Positions 18,123 to 29,229 of a DNA stretch of 64,000 nucleotides are shown piece by piece. Source of the DNA: Pantoea rodasii (GTDB lineage: Bacteria; Pseudomonadota; Gammaproteobacteria; Enterobacterales; Enterobacteriaceae); contig NZ_MLFP01000001.1 of assembly GCF_002095465.1 (NCBI RefSeq), positions 124,001 through 188,000 of the forward strand, written 5' to 3'. The notes under the pieces are model-generated. The model did not search any database, was not told where the DNA came from, and saw nothing but the letters and a program-made list of their open reading frames with translations. The first letter of the stretch is position 1. Each line of letters opens with the position of its first letter. The position numbers and the translations under genes were made by a program.

Positions 18123-18482
18123 ATGGATATCGTATTTATAGAACAACTCACCGTGTTCACCACCATTGGCGTTTACGACTGGGAACAGGGCATGCAGCAG
18201 AAGCTGGTGCTCGATGTCGAAATGGCGTGGGACAACCGTCGTGCTGCGGTGAGTGACGATGTGAACGACTGTTTGAGCTATGCCGATGTCACCGACGTTA
18301 TCCTCAATCATCTGCAGGGCCAGCGCTTTGCCTTAGTCGAGCGCGTCGCGGAAGAAATTGCCGATCTGTTGATGAATCGTTTCAAAACGCCGGGCGTGCG
18401 CATCAAGGTGGGAAAACCTGGCGCGGTAGCCCAGGCAGCGACCGTTGGCGTGCGTATTGAGCGCGGGACTATTCCTAAATAA
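18123..18482 (+). CDS. folB: Dihydroneopterin aldolase
   Basis: 119 residues; converts 7,8-dihydroneopterin to 6-hydroxymethyl-dihydropterin and glycolaldehyde in folate synthesis. Family features: FIEQLTVFTTIGVYDWEQG with the substrate-binding Glu of YDWE, SYADVTDVI and ERVAEEIADLLM. Divergent to plsY with 107 bases between, the usual enterobacterial arrangement. Confidence 0.95.
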   Translation: MDIVFIEQLTVFTTIGVYDWEQGMQQKLVLDVEMAWDNRRAAVSDDVNDCLSYADVTDVILNHLQGQRFALVERVAEEIADLLMNRFKTPGVRIKVGKPGAVAQAATVGVRIERGTIPK

Positions 18483-18613
18483 ATCCTCCGTGATTGCCAT
18501 CACAGTGAAACCAAACCAAATTATGGTGTGTCTCACTTGAGGCCGTTGCGCTAACGGACGCGAAGTAACCGATTTTCTTAAGGTTTCCTTCAGCGTAGCG
18601 CAGGCATAATTTT

Positions 18614-18643
18614 AGGCGGTAGCACCTTGCGACCGCCTTTTTA
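18614..18643 (+). terminator. Hairpin terminator between folB and uppP
   Basis: AGGCGGT and ACCGCCT pair across an 11-base loop and are followed by TTTTT, 132 bases after folB. The preceding 18483-18613 holds no gene. Confidence 0.7.
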
Positions 18644-18673
18644 CTGTTTAAAACGGATAGAGGAAAAATTTTG

Positions 18674-19492
18674 ATGGCAGATATTCACCAGCTTTGGGTT
18701 GCTGCAATCCTGGGGGTTGTGGAAGGCCTCACGGAATTCCTGCCGGTCTCTTCTACGGGCCATATGATCATTGTTGGCCATCTGCTCGGCTTCGAGGGCG
18801 ATAAAGCTGAAACCTTTGAAGTGGTGATTCAGCTGGGTTCAATTTTAGCTGTGGTAGTCATGTTCTGGCGTCGCCTGTTTGGGCTGATTGGTATTCACTT
18901 CGGCAAGGAGCCACATGAGGGCACCGGAACCGGTAAGTTAACCCTGATCCATATCCTGTTAGGTATGGTGCCTGCGGTGGTGATTGGTTTGCTGCTGCAC
19001 GATCAAATCAAAACCCTGTTTAATCCGATTAACGTGATGTACGCGCTGGTCGTGGGTGGCGTGCTGCTGTTGGTGGCTGAATACTTCAAACCTAAACAGC
19101 CAAAAGCGGTGGGGATTGATGATATTACCTATCGTCAGGCATTTATGATTGGTTGCTTCCAGTGTCTGGCGCTGTGGCCGGGCTTCTCGCGTTCCGGTGC
19201 CACTATTTCTGGCGGTATGCTGATGGGCGTGAGCCGCTATGCGGCATCAGAGTTCTCGTTCATTCTGGCGGTGCCAATGATGATCGGCGCCACCGGATTG
19301 GATCTCTACAAGAGCATGGGCTTCCTGACAATGCAGGATTTCCCGATGTTCGCCGTCGGCTTCGTGACCGCCTTTATCGTGGCCCTGCTGGCGATCAAAG
19401 TGTTCCTGGAACTGATTAAGCGTATCTCGTTTGTCTCGTTCGCTATCTATCGCTTCATCGTGGCAGCGGCGGTTTACGCCATCTTCATGTAA
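18674..19492 (+). CDS. uppP: Undecaprenyl-diphosphate phosphatase
   Basis: 272-residue polytopic inner-membrane phosphatase (BacA) that recycles the C55 carrier lipid and gives bacitracin resistance. Signature motifs: [16 protein letters not shown] (residues ~17-32) and the catalytic [22 protein letters not shown] (near 170-190). The ATG at 18674 lies after AGAGGAAAAAT; a TTG one codon earlier is a weaker choice. E. coli protein is 273 residues. Confidence 0.96.
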   Translation: MADIHQLWVAAILGVVEGLTEFLPVSSTGHMIIVGHLLGFEGDKAETFEVVIQLGSILAVVVMFWRRLFGLIGIHFGKEPHEGTGTGKLTLIHILLGMVPAVVIGLLLHDQIKTLFNPINVMYALVVGGVLLLVAEYFKPKQPKAVGIDDITYRQAFMIGCFQCLALWPGFSRSGATISGGMLMGVSRYAASEFSFILAVPMMIGATGLDLYKSMGFLTMQDFPMFAVGFVTAFIVALLAIKVFLELIKRISFVSFAIYRFIVAAAVYAIFM

Positions 19493-19497
19493 GCGCG

Positions 19498-19526
19498 ACG
19501 TGCGGCCAGTTATGCTGGCCGCACGT
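19498..19526. terminator. Hairpin between uppP and cca
   Basis: ACGTGCGGCCAG-TTATG-CTGGCCGCACGT is a 12-bp perfect stem. It overlaps the last codons and stop of cca on the minus strand. Short T content follows on both strands, so it probably ends both convergent transcripts. Confidence 0.7.
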
Positions 19527-20741
19527 TGATTAACTCTTCCTGTACTGCCATCACCCGACGACGCGTTAACTCCTCCCGCACTGCCGGACCTTTAAAGCCT
19601 GCAGCGACCACCTCTTTGGTTGGCACCGCCTGAGCCAGCGCAAACGCCTGACGCAGATAATCGCCTTGCGGATACGCCATGCTTTCCATTCCGGTACGGC
19701 CACGTGCATCGGCTTCGCTGGTCAGCGCCATCTTTTCAACGCGATCGGGCTTGCGCCATGCATCGATACGATCAAACAACGCCACCAGTGACTCCGCCGA
19801 CTGACGTTCAATGGTGTGGACGATATCGTGGAATTCGGTGACGATTAGCGCCAGATCGCGCACCTGATTCGGCACGCGTAACCGCTGGCACAGCGCTTCG
19901 ACAATCGGTACACCGGCTAAACCGTGGCCATGATGGCTCGGCCATTTTTCCGGTGGCGTCAGCGCTTTACCGACATCGTGGAACAGCGTGGCAAAGCGCA
20001 CGTCCAACTCCTCTGACAGTGCGGCAGACAGGGTCAGCGTCATCAGCGCATGTATGCCGGTATCGATCTCAGGATGCCATTTGATCGGCGCCGGAATGCC
20101 GTACAGGTTATCCAGCTCCGGGAACAGCACCTGCAAAGCGCCACAGTCGCGCAGTACCTGAAAATAGACCTGCGGATTGCGGGTCAGCAGCGCTTTCTCG
20201 GTCTCTTTCCACACGCGTTCGGCGGTGAGATGAGCCAGCTCGCCGCTCTCGGCCATCTCACGCATCAGCGCCTGCGTTTCGTCCGCGACACGAAAGTTGA
20301 GGTGGGCAAAGCGGGCAGCAAAACGCGCCACGCGCAGCACGCGCAGCGGATCTTCATTAAATGCGGCAGAAACGTGACGCAGGGTACGATTCGCCAGATC
20401 TTGCTGTCCGTGATAAGGATCGATCAGCGTACCGTTGTCAGCCTGTGCGATGGCATTGATGGTGAGATCGCGGCGCTGCAAATCCTGCTCCAGCGTCACA
20501 TCCGGCGCAAATTGGGTGACAAAACCGGTGTAGCCTTTGCCATTTTTGCGTTCGGTGCGCGCCAGCGCATACTCTTCACGGCTACGCGGATGCAAAAAAC
20601 CGGAAAATCCCGGCCAACCTGCTGATAACCTTGTTCCAGCATGGCATCCGGCGTGGCGCCGACCACCACCCAATCTCTATCTTTTACCGGCAAACGCAGT
20701 AAGGCATCACGCACCGCGCCGCCGACCAGAAACGTCTTCAC
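19510..20741 (-). CDS. cca: Multifunctional CCA-adding tRNA nucleotidyltransferase, frameshifted in this sequence
   Basis: Builds or repairs the tRNA CCA end. The N-terminus [34 protein letters not shown] holds the class II polymerase head (20741 down to ~20600), and from [19 protein letters not shown] the protein continues in another frame through LFHDVGKAL and the HD phosphohydrolase domain typical of the gammaproteobacterial enzyme. GTTTTTTGC must be GTTTTTTTGC: one base is missing from the A6 run at 20594-20599. Restored length is 410 residues (E. coli 412). CCA is encoded in the visible tRNA gene, so cca may not be strictly essential, but the single homopolymer loss points to sequence error. 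Confidence 0.93.
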
Positions 20742-20881
20742 TCAACCACTCCAGAGGCAATGTATTCTGCGCGCCGTGCACGCATGTTGCGTTATTGTTG
20801 CATACTTTGGCTAAAATTCGGGCACGCCAAAAGGGGCATCTTACGATCCCCTTGAAGAAAAGAACAAATCGGCGTGGTGGT

Positions 20882-21504
20882 TTAGTTCATCCAGCGATCG
20901 TTTTTCTTACGGCGCGGCACCATGTGCGGCAGCAGCAAACCAAGCAGTAAGCCAACGCCCAACACGCCGCCGCCATACATAAACCACTGCATGATGATGG
21001 TGCGCTGTTTGTCATCTAACTGAACGTTAGCGGCGCTGACTTTCTTCTGCGCAACGATCAGCTCATTTTTCAGCTTCTGGTTCTCAGCTTTCAGGCCGTC
21101 AATGGTGCCATCGCTGTTCGCCACCTTGTTCTGCATTTCAGAGGTGCGTTGATTCCAGCTGGTGTCGATGTTCGCCAGCTTGGCGGTGAGATCTTTAACC
21201 TGTTGCTCCAGTTGCGGCACGCGGGTGCGCAGGCTTGGATCAGCACTTAACTGTGACAGCGGGATCCAGTTAGTTTTCCCTTCGGCATCACGAATCTGGC
21301 CGTATTGGGAATCATTGTTGACCTGCAACAGGGTGACTTCCTCTCCGGCATTCAGCTTACCAATCAGGCGATATTGATCGCCCGGGCCGCTGCGTACCCA
21401 GGTGGATAATTCATCGGAGATGTAACGCTTTTCGTCAGCAGCATGAACGGGAGCGATGGCGCTAAAAGCCAGTAAAGAAAGGGCAGCAAGTGTGATTTTT
21501 TCAT
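20882..21504 (-). CDS. ygiM: SH3-domain membrane protein YgiM (TIGR04211), frameshifted in this sequence
   Basis: Order: signal sequence, SH3b domain (EKRYISDELSTWVRSGPGDQYRLIG), coiled coil (RVPQLEQQVKDLTAKL, then LKAENQKLKNELIVAQKK) and a C-terminal transmembrane helix with a basic tail (VLGVGLLLGLLLPHMVPRRKK). The ATG at 21504 is followed by A6; with A7 it reads MKKITLAALSLLAFSAIAPVHA, a proper signal peptide joined in frame to the rest, 207 residues (E. coli 206). As written, only an internal start at 21328 gives an open frame. Run at 21496-21501. Role unclear; upstream of and divergent from ygiF. Confidence 0.85.
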
Positions 21505-21707
21505 TCGATATCGTTTTTCTTAATGGCGTAAAATTACCGGCACAGTCTGGAGACGCTTCTCAAAAATCTGAATGAGAACTATCCTGGTCTCAATCTGGTG
21601 CGAAAAGGGTCGTAAAAGCACAAGAAAGCGGAGACAGCGGGCTCACGGTGCATTACTCTTCGCCAGATTAAACTCGTAAGTGCCAGCAGCGTATTGAATA
21701 AAAAATT

Positions 21708-23018
21708 ATGACCATCGAAATCGAATTAAAGTTCATTGCCACACCACAAGCCGCCGAAAAACTCGGTGAAACCCTTGCCGCGTGGCCACATCAGCACTTC
21801 GCCGCGCGCGAGCTGACTAACATCTATTTTGAGACCGATGACAATCAGTTACGTCGTTGGGATATGGGCCTGCGCATCCGCGGCGTGGATCAGCGTTATG
21901 AAATGACGCTGAAAGCCGCCGGGAAAACCGTGGGCGGCCTGCATCAGCGACCGGAATACAACGTCGACCTCGCTGAGCCAACGCTGGATATCGCCCAGCT
22001 GCCAGCAGAAATCTGGCCGCAAGGCACCGATGTCGCGGCATTGCAGCAACGCCTGCAACCCCTGTTCAGCACCCATTTCCAACGCGAAGCCTGGCTGGTT
22101 CAGTTCGGCGAAAGCGAAATCGAAGTGGCGTTTGATCGCGGAGACGTTGCCGCAGGTGAGTTGAGCGAACCGCTGTATGAAGTCGAGCTGGAGCTGAAAA
22201 GCGGCCAGCGCGCCGACATGCTGAAATTCGCCGAAACCTTGATCACCCGCGGTGGATTGCGTCTTGGCAGCTTGAGCAAAGCGGCACGCGGCTATCAGTT
22301 GGCGCAGGGTAATCCTGCACGTCCACTGCGTGCGCTAGCGCTGCAAAAAATCGCAGCCAAAGCCACCGTAGAGCAGGGCATGGTCAACGCGATGACGGCC
22401 GGTCTCAACCAGTGGCAGTATCACGAAGAATTGTGGCTGCGTGGAAATGCGGATGCCAAAGAAGCGGTGATGGATGCGCTGGAAACCTTGCGTCAGGCTT
22501 TCTCGCTGTTTGGTGCATTGGTGCCACGCAAGGCGAGCAGCGATCTGCGTCAGAAACTCACTCGGCTGGATGAGCTGTTAGCGGATACGGAAATTGATGC
22601 TGAAACGGCCTGTTTTTCCGCCATCTCCGTCGAAGCCCAGTTAGCACTTACTCACTGGTTAGTTGAGACACAGTGGCACAACTGGCTGGATGACAAGAGC
22701 AAAAGCAAACTGCAGAGTTCGTTTAAACGCTTTAGCGACATCATGCTCAGCCGTATTGCCGCCGATTTGCGTGAAACCTTCGTTGATGTGCAGCTGTTCA
22801 ATGAATTCCAGGACAAGTCCACGCGCCTGAATCGCCAATTGCTGGCGGTGCATCTGCTGGCGGGTGCTTACCCAGCGGAAGAGGTGAATGTCTGGCTGGC
22901 GGGTTGGCAGGAGCTGCAGCATGCCATTCACACGCAGCAGGAACGCGGTTTGATCCAACTGGTTAATCTGGCCATTCGGCCATCGCCGTTCTGGCTGAAC
23001 AGCGGAGTAAAACGCTAA
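21708..23018 (+). CDS. ygiF: Inorganic triphosphatase (CYTH-CHAD)
   Basis: 436 residues (E. coli 433). N-terminal CYTH domain opens with the [10 protein letters not shown] signature (ExExK) and further acidic/basic tunnel residues ([24 protein letters not shown]). A C-terminal CHAD domain (roughly 215-430) is helical and rich in conserved His/Arg likely to bind polyphosphate. Hydrolyses tripolyphosphate in the cytoplasm. Followed after 31 bases by glnE, the standard pairing. Confidence 0.95.
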   Translation: MTIEIELKFIATPQAAEKLGETLAAWPHQHFAARELTNIYFETDDNQLRRWDMGLRIRGVDQRYEMTLKAAGKTVGGLHQRPEYNVDLAEPTLDIAQLPAEIWPQGTDVAALQQRLQPLFSTHFQREAWLVQFGESEIEVAFDRGDVAAGELSEPLYEVELELKSGQRADMLKFAETLITRGGLRLGSLSKAARGYQLAQGNPARPLRALALQKIAAKATVEQGMVNAMTAGLNQWQYHEELWLRGNADAKEAVMDALETLRQAFSLFGALVPRKASSDLRQKLTRLDELLADTEIDAETACFSAISVEAQLALTHWLVETQWHNWLDDKSKSKLQSSFKRFSDIMLSRIAADLRETFVDVQLFNEFQDKSTRLNRQLLAVHLLAGAYPAEEVNVWLAGWQELQHAIHTQQERGLIQLVNLAIRPSPFWLNSGVKR

Positions 23019-23049
23019 GCCTGACGCACAATCGAATCAGGGAGGGAAG

Positions 23050-25905
23050 ATGTTGTTATCGTTACCGGCGCTGATGCAGGCGCAGTTAGCTAATGTGGCT
23101 GAGCGCCTGAATATGTCGCCTTCTGCCTTTACGGCAGAGCAGGCGGGCGCGCTGGCCTTTAGTGACTTTATTGTTGATAACCTGCAGCAGCATCCGGAGT
23201 GGTGGCAACAGCTCCAGCAGCAACCGCCTGCGCCAGATGAGTGGCAGCATTACACCGGCTGGCTGAATCAGGCGCTGGTGGGCGTGGATAATGAAACCTC
23301 TCTGATGCGCGAACTGCGCCTGTTCCGCCGTCATATGCTGGTGCGTATGGCGTGGATGCAGGCGCTGCAACACGCCAGTACAGAACAAAGCCTGACGCAG
23401 CTCAGCACGCTGGCGGAGATTCTTATCGCTGCCGCACGCGACTGGGTGTGGCAGGATTGCAGCCGCGACTTTGGCACGCCGTGCAATGAAGCCGGTGAAG
23501 CGCAGCCGATGTTGATCCTCGGCATGGGCAAGCTGGGCGGCGGCGAACTCAACTTCTCTTCTGATATCGACCTGATCTTTGCCTGGCCGGAAAACGGCGT
23601 GACGCAAGGCGGTCGCCGCGAACTCGATAACGCTCAATTCTTTACCCGCATGGGCCAGCGCCTGATTAAAGTGCTGGATCAGCCCACTGTGGATGGCTTT
23701 GTCTACCGCGTGGATATGCGTCTGCGTCCCTTTGGCGACAGCGGTCCGCTGGTGCTGAGTTTTGCTGCGCTGGAAGACTATTACCAGGAGCAGGGCCGCG
23801 ACTGGGAACGCTATGCGATGGTCAAAGCGCGTCTGATGGGCGACGATCAGGGCCACTGGAGCCAGGAACTGCAGCAAATGCTGCGTCCGTTCGTCTATCG
23901 CCGTTATATCGATTTCAGTGTGATTCAGTCGCTGCGTAACATGAAAGGCATGATCGCCCGTGAAGTGCGGCGTCGTGGCCTGAAAGACAACATCAAACTC
24001 GGCGCGGGCGGCATCCGTGAAACCGAGTTTATCGTACAGGTGTTCCAGTTAATTCGTGGTGGACGTGAGCGCTCACTTCAGCTGCGATCCCTGCTGCCTA
24101 CGCTAAAAGCCATTGGTGAACTGGCACTATTGAGCACCGCACAGGTTGAACATCTGCGTGAGGCTTACCTGTTCCTGCGTCGCCTGGAAAACCTGCTGCA
24201 AAGCATCAACGATGAGCAGACACAAACGCTGCCGGAAAACCCACTCGATCGCCAGCGTTTGGCCTGGGCGATGGGCGCGGCGGACTGGGATGCGCTGATG
24301 GCGCAGCTTGAGCAGCAGATGGCGGGCGTGCGCAGCATCTTTGATGAACTGATTGGTGACGATGCGCCAGACGTTGACGATCAACCGCAGCTGGCTGAGT
24401 TTGCTGGCCTGTGGCAGGACACGCTGGAGGAGAGCGATCTCATTCCCGTGGTGCCGCAGCTGAATGAAGCGCAACGTCATGCGCTATACGAATCGCTGAA
24501 CAGTTTCCGCCAGGATGTTAGTCGCCGTACCATCGGGCCGCGTGGGCGTCTGGCGCTTGATCAGCTCATGCCGCGCCTGCTGAGCGAAGTCTGCCCGCGT
24601 GAAGATGCCGATGTGGTGCTCAGCCGCCTGACGCCGTTGCTGTTAGGCGTTCTCACGCGCAGTACCTATCTGGAGCTGCTCACGGAATACCATGGCGCAT
24701 TACGCCATCTGATTCGCCTGTGCGCCGCTTCGCCGATGGTCGCCAGCCAGCTGGCACGTTATCCGCTGTTGCTGGATGAGTTGCTCGATCCCGCCACGCT
24801 GTATCAACCGACGGCCACCGATGCGTATCGCGATGAGCTGCGCCAGTATCTGCTGCGTATTCCTACTGATGATGAAGAGCAGCAGCTGGAAGCACTGCGT
24901 CAGTTCAAGCAGGCTCAGCATCTGCGCATTGCCGCTGCTGATATCGCCGAAACGCTGCCGGTGATGAAAGTGAGCGATCACTTAACCTGGCTGGCAGAAG
25001 CCATCATCGAATCGGTGGTGCAGCAAGCGTGGCAGATGATGGTGCAGCGCTATGGCCGCCCTACACATCTCACCATTGATAGCGAGCGCGGTTTTGCCGT
25101 GGTCGGCTATGGCAAACTGGGTGGCTGGGAGCTGGGTTACAGCTCAGATCTGGATTTGGTGTTCCTGCATGATTGTCCGGATGATGCGGAAACCGATGGC
25201 GAGCGCGTGATTGATGGCCGTCAGTTTTACCTGCGGCTGGCGCAGCGTGTGATGCATCTGTTCAGCACGCGCACCTCGTCCGGCATCTTGTATGAAGTGG
25301 ATGCGCGCTTACGTCCATCGGGCGCGGCGGGCATGCTGGTCAGTACCTTCGCGGCCTTCGATGAGTATCAGCGCAATGAAGCCTGGACCTGGGAACATCA
25401 GGCACTGGTGCGGGCGCGCATTGTGTTTGGTGAGACGGCGCTTTGCGATCGCTTCAATGACATTCGTCGCGGCATTCTTTGTCTGCCGCGTGAGCGTCAT
25501 ACGCTGCAGAGAGAAGTGCGTGAGATGCGTGAGAAAATGCGCTCGCACCTCAGCAACAAGCACAAAGGCCGTTGGGAAATTAAGACCGATGAGGGCGGTA
25601 TCACCGATATTGAATTCATCGCGCAATATCTTGTCTTAGGCTACGCGGCTGAACAGCCTGCGTTGACGCGCTGGTCAGACAATGTGCGTATTTTTGAGTT
25701 GATGGCGCGTCAGGACATCATGGATGCAGAGGAAGCGCAGGCGCTGACCCATGCGTATGTCACGCTACGTGATGCACTGCACCACCTGGCATTGCAGGAG
25801 CTTCCGGGCCATGTTGCGCCGGAATCCTTTGCCACCGAGCGTGCCGCCGTGCATGACAGCTGGCAACGCTGGCTGGCCGCCACCGAATCTGATGGCGCGG
25901 AGTAG
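23050..25905 (+). CDS. glnE: Bifunctional glutamine synthetase adenylyltransferase/deadenylylase
   Basis: 951 residues (E. coli 946). Two nucleotidyltransferase domains are plain: the N-terminal deadenylylase with [20 protein letters not shown] near 157 and the C-terminal adenylylase with [20 protein letters not shown] near 685, each followed by its RLRPFG/RLRPSG segment. It modifies a tyrosine of GlnA in response to PII and glutamine. GGGAGGGAAG precedes the ATG. Intact. Confidence 0.98.
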   Translation: MLLSLPALMQAQLANVAERLNMSPSAFTAEQAGALAFSDFIVDNLQQHPEWWQQLQQQPPAPDEWQHYTGWLNQALVGVDNETSLMRELRLFRRHMLVRMAWMQALQHASTEQSLTQLSTLAEILIAAARDWVWQDCSRDFGTPCNEAGEAQPMLILGMGKLGGGELNFSSDIDLIFAWPENGVTQGGRRELDNAQFFTRMGQRLIKVLDQPTVDGFVYRVDMRLRPFGDSGPLVLSFAALEDYYQEQGRDWERYAMVKARLMGDDQGHWSQELQQMLRPFVYRRYIDFSVIQSLRNMKGMIAREVRRRGLKDNIKLGAGGIRETEFIVQVFQLIRGGRERSLQLRSLLPTLKAIGELALLSTAQVEHLREAYLFLRRLENLLQSINDEQTQTLPENPLDRQRLAWAMGAADWDALMAQLEQQMAGVRSIFDELIGDDAPDVDDQPQLAEFAGLWQDTLEESDLIPVVPQLNEAQRHALYESLNSFRQDVSRRTIGPRGRLALDQLMPRLLSEVCPREDADVVLSRLTPLLLGVLTRSTYLELLTEYHGALRHLIRLCAASPMVASQLARYPLLLDELLDPATLYQPTATDAYRDELRQYLLRIPTDDEEQQLEALRQFKQAQHLRIAAADIAETLPVMKVSDHLTWLAEAIIESVVQQAWQMMVQRYGRPTHLTIDSERGFAVVGYGKLGGWELGYSSDLDLVFLHDCPDDAETDGERVIDGRQFYLRLAQRVMHLFSTRTSSGILYEVDARLRPSGAAGMLVSTFAAFDEYQRNEAWTWEHQALVRARIVFGETALCDRFNDIRRGILCLPRERHTLQREVREMREKMRSHLSNKHKGRWEIKTDEGGITDIEFIAQYLVLGYAAEQPALTRWSDNVRIFELMARQDIMDAEEAQALTHAYVTLRDALHHLALQELPGHVAPESFATERAAVHDSWQRWLAATESDGAE

Positions 25906-25977
25906 CTGAGCCGCCAGGCTTTTATGCTAGAATCCGCGCATTATTTTGACTGTAGTACGAAGTCTGGAGTCTCTTGA

Positions 25978-27401
25978 ATGAAAGTTACGCTGCCTGCTTT
26001 TGGCAAAGCCGCTGTGCTGGTTGTTGGCGATGTTATGTTAGACCGCTACTGGTATGGCCCGACTAGCCGCATCTCTCCTGAAGCCCCGGTACCGGTGGTG
26101 AAAGTCGATACCATTGAAGAGCGTCCAGGCGGCGCGGCCAACGTGGCGATGAACATTGCTGCACTGGGTGCAAACTCACGTCTGATTGGTCTGACGGGCG
26201 AAGACGATGCCGCACGCGTGCTGAGTGAAACGCTGGAAAAGGTCAACGTTGAATGTGATTTTGTGGCGGTGAAAAGCCATCCAACCATCACCAAGCTGCG
26301 TGTGCTTTCGCGTAACCAGCAGCTGATCCGCCTCGATTTCGAAGAGGGCTTTGAGCAGGTGGATCCGCAGCCGATCCACGATCGTATGCGTCAATCGCTG
26401 GCGCAGGCCGGTGCATTGGTGTTGTCAGATTACGCCAAAGGCGCGCTGAGCAGCGTGCAAACCATGATTCAGCTGGCGCGTGAAGCTAACGTGCCGGTGT
26501 TGATCGACCCGAAAGGCACCGATTTCGAGCGCTATCGCGGCGCAACCCTGCTGACGCCAAACCTGTCTGAGTTTGAAGCGGTGGTGGGCAAGTGCAAAAC
26601 CGTGGAAGAGATTGTCAGCCGTGGTATGCAACTGATCGCTGATTATGAACTCTCTGCGCTGCTGGTCACCCGTTCAGAAAATGGCATGACGCTGCTGCAA
26701 CCGGGCAAAGCGCCGGTACATCTGCCAACGCAGGCGCAGGAAGTGTATGACGTTACCGGTGCCGGTGATACGGTGATTGGCGTGCTGGCTGCGGTGCTGG
26801 CAGCGGGCGATAGCTGGAAGAAGCCTGTTTCCTCGCCAACGCGGCAGCCGGCGTGGTGGTCGGTAAACTCGGGACTTCAACCGTGAGTACCGTAGAGCTG
26901 GAAAATGCGATTCACGCCCGTCCGGATAGCGGATTTGGTGTGATGACCGAAGCCGAGCTGAAAGCCGCCGTTGCGCTGGCGCGTCAGCGCGGTGAGAAAG
27001 TGGTGATGACCAACGGCGTATTCGACATTCTGCATGCGGGCCACGTTTCTTATCTGGCCAATGCACGCAAGTTAGGCGATCGCCTGATTGTTGCGGTGAA
27101 CAGCGATGCTTCGACCAAACGTTTAAAAGGTGAAACCCGTCCGGTTAACCCGCAGGAAAACCGCATGATCGTGCTCGGTGCGCTGGAAGCGGTGGATTGG
27201 GTGGTGCTGTTTGAAGAAGACACGCCGCAGCGTTTGATTGCCGGTGTATTACCGGATCTGCTGGTGAAGGGCGGTGATTACAAGCCGGAAGATATCGCGG
27301 GCAGCAAAGAGGTTTGGGCCAACGGCGGCGACGTGCGTGTGCTTAACTTTGAAGACGGTATCTCAACCAGCAACATCATCAAAACTATTCGCAGCCACTA
27401 A
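25978..27401 (+). CDS. hldE: Bifunctional heptose-7-phosphate kinase / heptose-1-phosphate adenylyltransferase, frameshifted in this sequence
   Basis: Makes ADP-heptose for the LPS inner core. The N-terminal PfkB-type kinase runs from [16 protein letters not shown] to [16 protein letters not shown]. The C-terminal nucleotidyltransferase has [19 protein letters not shown] and [13 protein letters not shown]. The frame breaks at GATAGCTGGAAGAAG near 26814: adding C (AGC-CTG-GAA-GAA) restores [22 protein letters not shown] and joins the halves into 474 residues (E. coli 477). Read as is, it gives two frames, 25978-26886 and 26853-27401. Loss would give a deep-rough mutant, so a sequencing deletion is likelier. 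Its last codons begin a 39-bp tandem repeat. Confidence 0.94.
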
Positions 27402-27520
27402 CGGCGAGCACTGGGATTCCAGATGATTCGTCGTCACTGAAGGCGAGCACTGAGATTTCAGATGATTCGCAGTCATTGAAGGCTAGCACTGAGATTTCAG
27501 GCGATTCGCAGTGATGAGCG
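27387..27520 (+). repeat. 39-bp tandem repeat starting in the last codons of hldE
   Basis: Units begin at 27387, 27426, 27465 and (partial) 27504, each 39 bases apart. Each opens with ATTCG and contains GGCGAGCACTG (one unit GGCTAGCACTG). In the hldE frame the units spell IRSH-stop, IRRH-stop, IRSH-stop, so the gene's tail and stop codon are copied downstream in frame. Each unit carries a small hairpin, CTGG-GATT-CCAG in the first and CTGA-GATT-TCAG in the next two, a paired G-C to A-T change. Confidence 0.85.
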
Positions 27521-27548
27521 GCGATCGTAGGGCAAGCGGGTACTAACG

Positions 27549-27578
27549 CAACAGGCGGCCAAAAGGCCGCCTGTTGTT
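27549..27578. terminator. Terminator between hldE and ubiK
   Basis: AACAGGCGGCC-AAAA-GGCCGCCTGTT, 11-bp perfect stem, then GTTGTT. Lies between convergent genes and can serve both. Confidence 0.85.
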
Positions 27579-27613
27579 GTCTGCGAGCAATGTACGCCCA
27601 GCCAGTCAGCTGC

Positions 27614-27919
27614 TTACTGCGGAGTGTCGATCTTACCTGCTGGATCAGGCGTCACAACCGCCGGAGCCGGTGCTGCAGGGCTCTCACTCTCCAGTTTTGC
27701 CAGGCGCTGTTCCAGTGCGGCCAGCTTCTCACGCGTGCGCAGCAAGACCTGCGTTTGCACATCAAACTCTTCACGATTAACCAAATCCATGCGGGTTAAC
27801 TGCGCCTGCAGCACCTGACGAATTTTCTTTTCGACATCGTCGCCAAAGTCGCGAATCCCTTTTGGCATGGCTTCATGTACCTGGCGAGCCAGTTGTTCAA
27901 TTTTTTTCGTGTCGATCAT
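27614..27919 (-). CDS. ubiK: Ubiquinone biosynthesis accessory factor UbiK (YqiC)
   Basis: 101 residues: [47 protein letters not shown], then a C-terminal coiled coil ([29 protein letters not shown]) and a proline/alanine-rich tail. UbiK trimerises through this coiled coil and binds UbiJ and lipids in the Ubi complex. Position opposite ribB matches E. coli yqiC. Confidence 0.93.
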   Translation of the reverse strand: MIDTKKIEQLARQVHEAMPKGIRDFGDDVEKKIRQVLQAQLTRMDLVNREEFDVQTQVLLRTREKLAALEQRLAKLESESPAAPAPAVVTPDPAGKIDTPQ

Positions 27920-28091
27920 GATGATTTCCTGGTTGCGGTGGCTGATAACAGCGCGTGTTCCGACTCAACAAAGGTTAAGTGTAATGCCTGAAACGAAAAG
28001 GTTAAACCTGAATTCCGCATCGCAGTAAATGCAAAAGCATTTGCGCTTTTGGCGATTGCCCGTCCAGATGATTGGCGTTATAGTGACCTCG

Positions 28092-28241
28092 CTTATTCTC
28101 AGGGCGGGGCGAAATTCCCCACCGGCGGTAAATCAGCTTCGGCTGAAAGCCCGCGAGCGCTTTTGCTGCAAAGTGAAAGGTCAGCAGACCCGGTGTAATT
28201 CCGGGGCCGACGGTTAGAGTCCGGATGGGAGAGGGTAACGA
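28092..28241 (+). promoter_or_regulatory. FMN riboswitch (RFN element) upstream of ribB
   Basis: The canonical RFN conserved blocks are all present in order: TTCTCAGGGCGGGGCGAAATTCCCCACCGGCGG, the AGCCCGCGAGCG junction, the GTCAGCAGACCCGGTGTAATTCCGGGGCCGACGG part and the closing TTAGAGTCCGGATGGGAGAGGGTAACG. FMN binding should reduce ribB expression. A GGGC-TTAC-GCCC hairpin at about 28251-28262 and a T stretch at 28270-28274 form the likely expression platform. Confidence 0.96.
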
Positions 28242-28351
28242 CATCAGCCGGGCTTACGCCCGCGTCACGTTTTTGCCATGTGTTTTTTATGCGCACTCCT
28301 AAGCACGCCCTGGTTCTGGTAACTCATATTTTTTTTATAAGGTTTTTTACC

Positions 28352-29008
28352 ATGAATCAGACGCTTCTTTCTGAATTTGGCACGCCTGAACAGCGTGTAG
28401 AACGCGCCATCGATGCGCTGCGCAATGGCCGCGGTGTGATGGTGCTGGACGATGAAAATCGTGAAAACGAAGGCGACATGATCTTTGCCGCCGAAACCAT
28501 GACTGTTGAACAAATGGCGCTGACGATTCGCCACGGCAGCGGCATTGTGTGCCTGTGCATCACTGAAGAGCGCCGCCAGCAGTTGGATTTGCCGATGATG
28601 GTCGAGACCAACACCAGCGCTTACGGCACCGGTTTTACGGTGACAATTGAAGCAGCAGAAGGCGTCACCACTGGCGTTTCTGCAGCAGACCGCATCACCA
28701 CCATTCGTGCCGCCGTTGCAGATGGCGCTAAACCAAGCGATCTAAATCGTCCTGGCCACGTTTTCCCGCTGCGCGCCCGTGAAGGCGGCGTGCTGTCGCG
28801 TGGAGGCCACACTGAGGCGACCATTGATTTGGTGACGCTGGCAGGTTTTAAATCGGCGGGTGTACTGTGCGAATTAACCAACGATGACGGCAGCATGGCG
28901 CACGCGCCAGAAGCGATCGTGTTTGCGAAACAACATGATATGCCAGTGGTGACGATTGAAGATCTGGTGGCTTATCGCCGTCAGCGCGAGACGCGTCAGG
29001 CTAGCTAA
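28352..29008 (+). CDS. ribB: 3,4-dihydroxy-2-butanone-4-phosphate synthase
   Basis: 218 residues, monofunctional RibB that converts ribulose-5-phosphate to the four-carbon unit of riboflavin. Motifs: [16 protein letters not shown] (metal and substrate acidic loop), RHGSGIVC, and [27 protein letters not shown] 28352 with ATAAGG upstream is the family start ([20 protein letters not shown]); the frame extends to 28280 inside the leader. Controlled by the FMN riboswitch. Confidence 0.97.
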   Translation: MNQTLLSEFGTPEQRVERAIDALRNGRGVMVLDDENRENEGDMIFAAETMTVEQMALTIRHGSGIVCLCITEERRQQLDLPMMVETNTSAYGTGFTVTIEAAEGVTTGVSAADRITTIRAAVADGAKPSDLNRPGHVFPLRAREGGVLSRGGHTEATIDLVTLAGFKSAGVLCELTNDDGSMAHAPEAIVFAKQHDMPVVTIEDLVAYRRQRETRQAS

Positions 29009-29031
29009 GTTGCAGCAATGGTTATTGGAAG

Positions 29032-29064
29032 ATCCGCAGTCCTTTTAGGCTGCGGATTTTTTTT
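29032..29064 (+). terminator. Rho-independent terminator after ribB
   Basis: ATCCGCAG and CTGCGGAT pair around a 10-base loop and are followed by T8. The rest of 29065-29229 is the ygiD promoter region with no further gene. Confidence 0.9.
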
Positions 29065-29229
29065 ATCTCGCAAAATGCCTCCTAAAATCCGGTAATTGGC
29101 TACCGCCCACCCGACGAATTATTGTTCAAATTTTCTGATAAACATCATCACCGTTATCTGCGTTAATCCCGGTACGAAAGCGCGTATCGTAGCGACTAAT
29201 AAAACGACACTTTCGTCAGAGGAACTATC

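Noticed and set aside
27387..27520. CRISPR array
   Set aside because: The 39-bp units are contiguous, with no unique spacers between them.
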